NCBI GenBank assembly: GCA_937902905.1
Contig: CALELW010000229.1
Coordinates: forward strand, 1-30,062
Origin: an uncultured Clostridium sp.
Lineage (GTDB): Bacteria; Bacillota; Clostridia; Lachnospirales; Lachnospiraceae
Direction: 5' to 3'
DNA: 30,062 nucleotides
The notes beneath the pieces were generated by a model. The model was not told the DNA's origin. It saw nothing but the letters and a program-made list of their open reading frames with translations, and searched no databases. Positions 22,919-28,614 of this stretch are shown one piece after another. The position numbers and the translations under genes are program-made. How positions within the stretch are numbered: position 1 is the first letter of the stretch; each line of letters opens with the position of its first letter.

Positions 22919-24070
22919 TTATTCCCACAATTTCTTATAAATTTCAATCATATCCTGTTCGGATATTGGCTTCATTGTATTACCCGGACTTCCGCTTGTC
23001 AAGGCATCATGTGCCATTTTTTCCATGTGGGCGAAAAATTCATCTTTTGGAATACCGTATTCTAAAAGAGTCGGAATCTCGCAGATTTTGCAGATTTCAT
23101 TTAAGGCCTCAATGAATTTTTCCGAAGCTGTTTTATCATCATCTTCTGCTGTTGCCGCACCGATTTCCCGTCCCAGATTGGCAAATTTTTCATAGGCACC
23201 ATCGAGCGCAAATGCCAGACATTTTGTCAAAAGCATCGCATTGGAAATTCCATGTGCTACATGGAACAGTGCGCCAATCGGCCGGCTCATGCCGTGTACC
23301 AGCGTAACGGTTGAGTTATTGATACAGATACCTGCCTCATACGAAGCAACAGACATCTCATAACGAGCCTTTTCATCACTGCCGTCTTTGTATGCTGCCG
23401 GCAGATATTTCATAATTCGTTTTACAGCTGATACTGCAAGCGTATCCGTGACCGGCAATGCCTTTCTCGAAGTATACGCCTCAATCGCATGCGTGAGCGC
23501 ATCCATTCCGGTTGCCGCCGTAATCGACTTTGGTGCCGAATAGGTGTATGCCGGGTCAACAATTGCAATCTTTGGTACCAGATAACCGCCCTTTAAAAGC
23601 ATCTTAATATCTTTTTCCACATCGGTAATAACCGTAAACTGCGTTGCCTCGCTGCCGGTTCCGGCTGTCGTCGGAATTGCCACTACCGGCGGAATCGGCT
23701 TCTCGATTACTTTGCCGTTATAGTCTGCAATTTTACCTTCATTCGTAATCATGGCAGCAATCGCTTTCGCCGAATCCAATGGACTTCCGCCACCAATACC
23801 GATGCAGAAATCACATCCGTTTTCTTTGTATGCTGCAATTCCCTCGTCAATCATTACATTGGTCGGCTCGCCGGTAATGCCATCAAAAACAAAATAGGCA
23901 ATTCCGATTTCTTCCAGTGCTTTTTTCAACTCTGCCATCATGTCCGACAAAACGACATGTTTTCCAGTTACAATCAAAGCTTTTTTCCCGCATTTTTCCA
24001 GATAAGGCTTTGCCTCTTCCAAAGCTTTTGAGCCGATTAATGTATATTCCGGTGTTTTAAATAATGCCAT
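22919..24070 (-). CDS. Iron-containing alcohol dehydrogenase, probable malonate semialdehyde reductase
   Basis: The 383-residue protein is a group III Fe-dependent alcohol dehydrogenase: NAD(P)-binding GIGGGSPLDSAKAIA, PTTAGTGSEATQF, and metal ligands in TGMDALTHAIEAY, LVHGMSRPIGALFHVAHG. It acts in the cytosol, using NAD(P)H to reduce an aldehyde. Directly upstream, twelve bases away, is a class III aminotransferase; downstream genes make beta-alanine. Reduction of malonate semialdehyde to 3-hydroxypropionate, which removes a toxic aldehyde and recycles cofactor, fits best. Bacterial extension of reductive pyrimidine degradation to 3-hydroxypropionate is established knowledge. The assignment to this protein is inferred; a general alcohol dehydrogenase is the alternative. 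Start supported by AGGAGGG. Confidence 0.92.
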   Translation of the reverse strand: MALFKTPEYTLIGSKALEEAKPYLEKCGKKALIVTGKHVVLSDMMAELKKALEEIGIAYFVFDGITGEPTNVMIDEGIAAYKENGCDFCIGIGGGSPLDSAKAIAAMITNEGKIADYNGKVIEKPIPPVVAIPTTAGTGSEATQFTVITDVEKDIKMLLKGGYLVPKIAIVDPAYTYSAPKSITAATGMDALTHAIEAYTSRKALPVTDTLAVSAVKRIMKYLPAAYKDGSDEKARYEMSVASYEAGICINNSTVTLVHGMSRPIGALFHVAHGISNAMLLTKCLAFALDGAYEKFANLGREIGAATAEDDDKTASEKFIEALNEICKICEIPTLLEYGIPKDEFFAHMEKMAHDALTSGSPGNTMKPISEQDMIEIYKKLWE

Positions 24071-24082
24071 AGCAAATCCCTC

Positions 24083-25408
24083 CTAAATCATTTCTTTGTC
24101 TACCATCGACAGAACTTCATCAACTTTTACCATTTCTTCGCGAATCTGCTCCTCGGTAATAATCAGTGCCGGGCTGATGAAAATCATGTTTTCATGAGAA
24201 TAGGTAAAGAACTTCTTCTCCATCAGTGCTTTGACGATTTTACCCATCAATCCCTTCTCATCTTTGCCATACGGAACAAGCGGCTCTCTGGTCTCCTTGT
24301 CCTTGACAAATTCGATGGATGAGAACAATCCGATGTAGCGGACATCGCCAACACATGGATGTTTTTCTTTTAACTCTTCCAAAATCTCACCGAGCACCTT
24401 TCCTGTTTTCTGTACATTTTCCAAAATGTTATGTTCAAAATAATAATTTACACAAGCTACGCCGGCGGCACAGGCAAGTGGATGTCCACTGTAAGTCAAG
24501 CCACAGGATAATAAGTTGTCGTTGAAAAACTCTGCAATCTTTTTGCTGACAGCGACACCGCCAAGTGGTACATAACCGCAGGTGACACCTTTGGCAAACG
24601 TAACCAAATCCGGCACAACATCGAAGTTTTCAAAAGCAAATAATTTACCGGTACGTCCAAAGCCTGCCATAACTTCATCGCACACCATAAGGATTCCAAA
24701 TTCATCACAAATCTTACGAACTCCCGGCAGATATCCTTTTGGTGGAATAATCACACCGTTCGAACCGGTAATGGTTTCAAGGAAAATCGCTGCCACGCTG
24801 TCTGCGCCCTCATAAATAATCTGCTCACGAAGTTTGGCAAGATAAAACTCGGTAGCGTCTTCTTCGCTGGCAAATCGTATTTTTTCCTGATATACATAAG
24901 GGTCAAAGAATTTGATAAATCCCGGAACACCGGGTTCCAGTGCATATCGTCTCGGCTCTCCGGTCAGATTGCCAGCCCCGAAAGAGGAACCATGATAACT
25001 TCTGTAACGGCTGAAAATTTTATTTCTTCCCGTATACATACGAGCCATCTTTACAGCGTTTTCATTGGCATCCGCTCCGGCATTTGTGAAAAATATTTTT
25101 CCAAAACTATCCGGCAAATGCTCGATTAAAAGTTTTCCCAATGTGCTTCGTGCTTCACAGCCAAGTGCCGGTGAGAGGTAACAATACTGTGACGCCTGTT
25201 TGGTAATCGCCTGCTCAATCTCTTTGTTTCCAAATCCTAAATTCAAATTCACAAGCTGTGATGTCATATCCGTGTAACGGTTTCCATCGTAATCGTAGAA
25301 GTAGATTCCTTCTGCTTTTTCAATCGGCATTGGATTTGAATTTTTCTGCTTACTCCACGACTGAAGTACATACTTTTTCGCATTTTCATTAATTTCTTTT
25401 GGTGTCAT
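24083..25408 (-). CDS. Class III aminotransferase, probable beta-alanine aminotransferase
   Basis: The 441-residue PLP enzyme is complete: substrate-side TSQLVNLNLGFG, phosphate-binding FFTNAGADANENAVKMAR, YRSYHGSSFGAGNLTG, Asp244 in VCDEVMAGFGRTG, and the Schiff-base Lys273 in TFAKGVTCGYVPLGG. Omega-amino acid transaminases such as beta-alanine and GABA aminotransferases share this form. As first gene of the set, next to a semialdehyde reductase, it most likely moves the amino group of beta-alanine to a keto acid, giving malonate semialdehyde. Acceptor (pyruvate or 2-oxoglutarate) cannot be told. Start supported by AAAGGGAGG. A candidate promoter and operator lie at 25449-25514. Confidence 0.92.
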   Translation of the reverse strand: MTPKEINENAKKYVLQSWSKQKNSNPMPIEKAEGIYFYDYDGNRYTDMTSQLVNLNLGFGNKEIEQAITKQASQYCYLSPALGCEARSTLGKLLIEHLPDSFGKIFFTNAGADANENAVKMARMYTGRNKIFSRYRSYHGSSFGAGNLTGEPRRYALEPGVPGFIKFFDPYVYQEKIRFASEEDATEFYLAKLREQIIYEGADSVAAIFLETITGSNGVIIPPKGYLPGVRKICDEFGILMVCDEVMAGFGRTGKLFAFENFDVVPDLVTFAKGVTCGYVPLGGVAVSKKIAEFFNDNLLSCGLTYSGHPLACAAGVACVNYYFEHNILENVQKTGKVLGEILEELKEKHPCVGDVRYIGLFSSIEFVKDKETREPLVPYGKDEKGLMGKIVKALMEKKFFTYSHENMIFISPALIITEEQIREEMVKVDEVLSMVDKEMI

Positions 25409-25448
25409 AGAATAACCTCCCTTTCATGTTTTTCTCTGCGTTGGTTAC

Positions 25449-25454
25449 ACTATA
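25449..25454 (-). promoter_or_regulatory. Candidate -10 box of the pyrimidine operon
   Basis: The minus strand reads TATAGT at 25449-25454, about 40 bases upstream of the first start codon. No recognisable -35 hexamer lies 16-18 bases further upstream. A promoter with a poor -35 is typical of genes needing an activator, which agrees with a PucR-type regulator in the set and a palindrome at 25499-25514. Confidence 0.45.
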
Positions 25455-25498
25455 TCGCATTCCGGCACAACATGATATGGGCGGCAGCCTAAGTTTTT

Positions 25499-25514
25499 TT
25501 GTGCTGTAGCACAA
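25499..25514. promoter_or_regulatory. Palindromic operator candidate TTGTGCT-N2-AGCACAA
   Basis: Two perfect 7-base arms are separated by two bases. The centre lies about 55 bases upstream of the candidate -10 box of the operon, a usual distance for an activator. A further GCACAA half-site is at 25465-25470, nearer the promoter. The palindrome is too short and its T run too poorly placed to act as a terminator for the minus-strand genes. The PucR-family protein of the set is the natural candidate to bind it, by inference. Confidence 0.45.
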
Positions 25515-25533
25515 TCGTTTTCTACTCCAAATG

Positions 25534-25577
25534 AAAAAGAAACCTGCCAGCCCTCTTGCCTGTGCAGGTTTCTTTTT
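25534..25577. terminator. Bidirectional intrinsic terminator after the esterase gene
   Basis: Arms GAAACCTGC (25539-25547) and GCAGGTTTC (25564-25572) form a GC-containing stem. They are flanked by five A on one side and five T on the other, so either strand yields a hairpin followed by U residues. It lies 17 bases beyond the stop of the minus-strand esterase gene and separates that gene from the operator and promoter of the pyrimidine set. Confidence 0.85.
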
Positions 25578-25594
25578 ACGTTTGAGTTTTCTTT

Positions 25595-27736
25595 TTAGTT
25601 ATATCCGATTGCCATCAAGGTGAACTTACTGCTCTCGCTGTCCTCATTCATGCGAAGTTCAATTGTATGCTCTTCCTCAGCATCCTCTTCAATGGCTACA
25701 TATACCTTACCATTGTTCCATCCACTGGTATCATAACCACTCAAAGTTGCCTGCAGTTTGCCGTCCACATACAGATCCGCAGAACCATATTCAATCGAAT
25801 TGCTCAATTTGTAAATCAGTGTAAGTGCTTTACATTTTACCTTTAATTTCAAAGCGTCCGTGCCGCTTGTTGACGTATGCATCCAGTTATCCGGGAACCA
25901 TGCCGCACCTTTTTGTCCCTTATACTCGTACTGGAAAGAGCCGGTTGCATTATCATTCTGATTAAATCCACCGGAAGTAAAGGATGTAATTGCATCGTCC
26001 TTTGTAACATCTGTTTTCGCATCTAACATCTTCATTCCCTGATAAGCGGAAGACATAACCGGTGCCATCGCATCCATATCGGTAATGTTATCTTCTTCTG
26101 CCGTTTCCTTATCCATCTTATCAAACATGCGTGTAATGCAGTCTGCCATCAACTGATAACCGGTGTTGTTTGGATGCAGGGAATCACCAAAGTACCATTT
26201 ATAAAACGCTTCCTTATCACTTGTAGCAAAGTAGGAAGAAATCGCATTTCCCATGCTAATCATCGGCAAATCATAGTATGTACCAAACGGACGATAATCA
26301 TTTTCACATACAACACCGCCACTTTCCTGCTTAAACACTGAGAATACAAGCACAACAGCAGATCCGGATTTCAACGCCTGACGAATCAGTCCTTCATAAC
26401 CTTTTCCTGCGGTTGCCGTACCGTAATCATTTACGGCAAATTCAATGAACAGCACATCCGGATGGTCGCTTCCTTCCGGCAAACGGTCAATCACATCACG
26501 ATTGTAACGTACCACACCAATATCGGATGGCGTTCCACTCATTCCGGCATTGATAAAGTGAACATTTTCTCCATTGTTCTTTCCATATTTCACACCAAAT
26601 GTTTTTGCAGAAACTTCCGCATAACACATGCTGTTTGGTTTTGCCAATGCGCCCTCTGTAATGGAACCACCAATGTAAGCAAGTGTGACATCTTTTCCGT
26701 CTCTCGCATTTTGGATTACCTGCTTGATTCTTGCGTTGTTTCCGGTTGAGTACACACTGTCTTCCAGCATTTTCTCATACTCTTCGTCACTGACTTTATA
26801 GACATTATTCTGTGCTTTTCCGCTAATGATAACATCATCCACAAGGAATGAATCCGTTGCAGTAGTCATGGTGAGTGTCATCGCAACATCACCCTGATTT
26901 TTCGGAATGGTAATCTCGCCTTTGAGCGTGGTCCAATTGCCGCTTGCGCATGCTTTTCCTGCATCTGCGTTTGTAATCAGCGTAACGTCTCTTGCCATTC
27001 CATTCTGGTCGGTATAAGTCATACGAAGTGCAATCTTCTGGCTTTTTCCGGTATCCTGTTTTACGACAACGCTAAACTGATAATGCTCGCCGGCAATCAC
27101 ATACTCGGAAATCGGAAGTTTTGCTCCATCTGTTTCACTCGTTCTGTCTTTCACAAGAAGACTATTCATACCGCCTTCTGTGTAGTTCTGTGAATTGGAA
27201 ACTTCCAGTTTGCCACCAATTGGCGCAAATCCTTTGAGGTCCCCGTCTTCAAAATAGTTACTGTAGACTTCAGACGCAACCGGTTCCGGCGTCTTAATCG
27301 GCGGGTTTGTCACCTGTGGTTTTTCCGATGGTGCTGTTGGCTGATTTGTTGGTTTACTCGTCTGCACCGGTGTTTTCTTTACTTTAACTGTCTTTTTCTT
27401 TGTTACAATAATCTTTACGGTTCCGATTTTCTTTGTCTTTTTCTTATACTTTTCCTTCACCGTAACTTTGGCAGTTCCAACTTTTACTGCTTTCACCTTA
27501 CCGGAAGCTGAAACTTTAATTTTTTTGTTTGATGCGGTAAATTTGTATTTTGCTTTTTTCTTTTTATTCTTCACCACAATCTTTTTTGATTTTCCCTGCT
27601 CAATCGTAATTGTTTTCTTCGCAGGTTTTGCTTTCTTTGCTGCCGCACTGCTGTCCGATGCCGTGGCCGTTAATGACACAACCATCGCCACAGCCAGTCC
27701 GTGGCAAAGTAACTTCTTCATTTTTGCGCAACCCAT
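25595..27736 (-). CDS. Secreted multidomain SGNH/GDSL esterase
   Basis: 713 residues; start supported by AAAGGAGG six bases upstream. A signal peptide (about 1-33, ending SSAAA) precedes a Lys-rich Ig-like domain (about 36-118; ASNKKIKVSASGKVKAVKVG is a Big_2-like block) and a Pro/Thr linker (about 120-155). A beta-sandwich resembling carbohydrate-binding modules follows (about 158-308: YFEDGDLKGFAPIGG, FLVDDVIIS). The catalytic SGNH domain (about 315-540) shows Ser358 in IGGSIT, Gly in NAGMSG, Asn436 in AVNDYG, and Asp518/His521 in GDSLHPNN. A second beta-sandwich ends the chain. This form is known in gut bacterial carbohydrate acetyl esterases; the polysaccharide target is unknown. It is monocistronic: own promoter and own terminator. 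Confidence 0.88.
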   Translation of the reverse strand: MGCAKMKKLLCHGLAVAMVVSLTATASDSSAAAKKAKPAKKTITIEQGKSKKIVVKNKKKKAKYKFTASNKKIKVSASGKVKAVKVGTAKVTVKEKYKKKTKKIGTVKIIVTKKKTVKVKKTPVQTSKPTNQPTAPSEKPQVTNPPIKTPEPVASEVYSNYFEDGDLKGFAPIGGKLEVSNSQNYTEGGMNSLLVKDRTSETDGAKLPISEYVIAGEHYQFSVVVKQDTGKSQKIALRMTYTDQNGMARDVTLITNADAGKACASGNWTTLKGEITIPKNQGDVAMTLTMTTATDSFLVDDVIISGKAQNNVYKVSDEEYEKMLEDSVYSTGNNARIKQVIQNARDGKDVTLAYIGGSITEGALAKPNSMCYAEVSAKTFGVKYGKNNGENVHFINAGMSGTPSDIGVVRYNRDVIDRLPEGSDHPDVLFIEFAVNDYGTATAGKGYEGLIRQALKSGSAVVLVFSVFKQESGGVVCENDYRPFGTYYDLPMISMGNAISSYFATSDKEAFYKWYFGDSLHPNNTGYQLMADCITRMFDKMDKETAEEDNITDMDAMAPVMSSAYQGMKMLDAKTDVTKDDAITSFTSGGFNQNDNATGSFQYEYKGQKGAAWFPDNWMHTSTSGTDALKLKVKCKALTLIYKLSNSIEYGSADLYVDGKLQATLSGYDTSGWNNGKVYVAIEEDAEEEHTIELRMNEDSESSKFTLMAIGYN

Positions 27737-27766
27737 AATTGGCCTCCTTTATAATTTTGTATTTAT

Positions 27767-27795
27767 ATTATATGGGATTTGTATAGGTTTTGCAA
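27767..27795 (-). promoter_or_regulatory. Promoter of the SGNH esterase gene
   Basis: On the minus strand TTGCAA (27790-27795) and TATAAT (27767-27772) are exactly 17 bases apart, a near-consensus sigma-A promoter. The leader to the ATG would be about 25 nt. The -35 box lies ten bases from the edge of the large palindrome at 27806-27970. Confidence 0.8.
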
Positions 27796-27805
27796 GATGG
27801 CATTT

Positions 27806-27970
27806 TTTTCAAGTTCCGTAAATTATCAAGAAAACGGTTACGTTAAGTGGGCACTCCCGTTAAACAAACGCGTAAGGGTATCGGCATGTTAAATACACAT
27901 GCTCGATACCCACGTGTTTGTACCCACTTATCGCAACCGTTTTCTTGATGATTTACTGGAATCCTGAAAA
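27806..27970 (+). repeat. Large imperfect palindrome 1 (165 bp), possible structured RNA or mobile element relic
   Basis: Outer arms TTTTCA...TGAAAA enclose TTCC/GGAA, then a 22-bp stem (27818-27839 region with 27934-27955), a 4x4 internal loop and an 8-bp stem TAAGTGGG/CCCACTTA. An inner hairpin follows with ACAAACGCGT/ACGTGTTTGT, GGGTATCG/CGATACCC, GCATGT/ACATGC and a 7-nt loop. In all about 60 pairs. The two imperfect stem positions I checked are G-U pairs only if the plus strand is transcribed; in the minus transcript they are A-C mismatches. No coding frame fits. The gap between the esterase promoter and the next gene is filled by this and the following elements. Confidence 0.7.
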
Positions 27971-28142
27971 TTGATATCTAATACTGTATATAAACTAGCT
28001 CTTGTAATGCATTTGGGGGGCAGGGCATACTTTTTCTGAACATATACCTGAAGCCCTGTATGACAACGCTTTTTCCTTGACTTGTGAAGATTTGCGTTGC
28101 ATCTGGAGCAAAATATATAACATATCTTCTTCTATTAAAATA
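27971..28142. other. Non-coding stretch with two smaller hairpins
   Basis: No gene is supported here. CAGGGC (28021-28026) pairs with GCCCTG (28053-28058), and CAACGC (28064-28069) pairs with GCGTTG (28094-28099), giving two modest hairpins with loops of about 25 nt. A GGGGGG run lies at 28015-28020. No good promoter or U-tract terminator was recognised. Together with the flanking large palindromes the whole 500-base gap is rich in inverted repeats. Confidence 0.45.
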
Positions 28143-28321
28143 TTTCACTGTATGCTTAGCCAGAAAATGAGAATGTTTCTTTCACTATGAGGAACATTGA
28201 ACACCGTCGGTGCATAGAGGGCGTACTTTGCCCTCATGCACCGCTACGTGTGTTCTCTAAGCGGGAGCGGTTCCGAATGTGAAACAACATTCTCATTTTC
28301 TAACTTAAACATACAGTGAAA
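28143..28321. repeat. Large imperfect palindrome 2 (179 bp)
   Basis: A perfect 12-bp outer stem TTTCACTGTATG/CATACAGTGAAA is followed by a short mismatched part and a perfect 16-bp stem AGAAAATGAGAATGTT/AACATTCTCATTTTCT. Then come TTTCAC/GTGAAA, GGAAC/GTTCC, GAACAC/GTGTTC, and a terminal hairpin GGTGCAT-A-GAGGGC / GCCCTC-ATGCACC with a 7-nt loop. It differs in sequence from palindrome 1 but has the same plan and size. It begins five bases after the stop of the 91-residue gene, so it would be the 3' tail of that transcript, but no strong U run follows. No clear target-site duplication flanks it. Confidence 0.7.
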
Positions 28322-28326
28322 CTAAT

Positions 28327-28602
28327 TTATTCCAGCCCTTCATTATAAATCCGATTGATGGCTGCTTGTGCCTGTTCCATCTCATGCTTTTTTATGATTC
28401 GGTCTCTGTCTTCTAAGATTGCTATCATTTCGTCAACAAGCTGTTCTTCTTTTAGCTCGGTCATGCGGTACAAATAGCCAAGCATTCGTGTGGCAGTGTA
28501 ATCGGTAGTCATATATTTGTATGCAATTTCTCGGCAAAGGCTTTCAGCAAAGCCTTTTTGTAATAGTATTTCGTAAATTGCGTCACTTTTTCTTGAATCC
28601 AT
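28327..28602 (-). CDS. Small helical protein of unknown function (Lachnospiraceae-type)
   Basis: The 91-residue protein has a strong AGGAGGGG ribosome site and begins 12 bases after the histidine kinase stop, so both are probably in one transcript. It is almost all helical: SDAIYEILLQKGFAESLCRE, then IAYKYMTTDYTATRMLGYLY, then a charged helix (VDEMIAILEDRDRIIKKHEM) and AQAAINRIYNEGL. I recall similar small proteins, with a conserved TDxTATRMLGYLYR core, as common unassigned proteins in Lachnospiraceae, but cannot name a function. No signal peptide, metal site or DNA-binding motif is seen. Confidence 0.8.
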   Translation of the reverse strand: MDSRKSDAIYEILLQKGFAESLCREIAYKYMTTDYTATRMLGYLYRMTELKEEQLVDEMIAILEDRDRIIKKHEMEQAQAAINRIYNEGLE

Positions 28603-28614
28603 GAAAGACCCCTC

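Noticed and set aside
22192..23115. Long plus-strand open frame (about 307 codons) opposite the dihydropyrimidinase and dehydrogenase genes
   Set aside because: It lies antisense to two genes with complete catalytic motifs, has no good ribosome site, crosses a terminator hairpin, and its translation is rich in Cys, Phe, His and Arg without any recognisable family.
12731..25408. The gene set considered as a purine or uric acid degradation cluster because of PucR and YgeY-like genes
   Set aside because: No ygfK, ssnA, xanthine dehydrogenase-like, ygeW or ygeX relatives are present, whereas PreA, dihydropyrimidinase, aminotransferase and semialdehyde reductase form a consistent pyrimidine route.
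25499..25514. Palindrome considered as a terminator
   Set aside because: Seven-base arms with a two-base centre cannot form a stable RNA hairpin, and the minus-strand RNA has A, not U, residues after it; a protein-binding site fits better.
27468..27821. Plus-strand hydrophobic frame of 117 codons opposite the esterase N-terminus
   Set aside because: The Phe-rich translation is the complement of Lys codons in the esterase gene, not a real membrane protein; it also crosses the esterase promoter.
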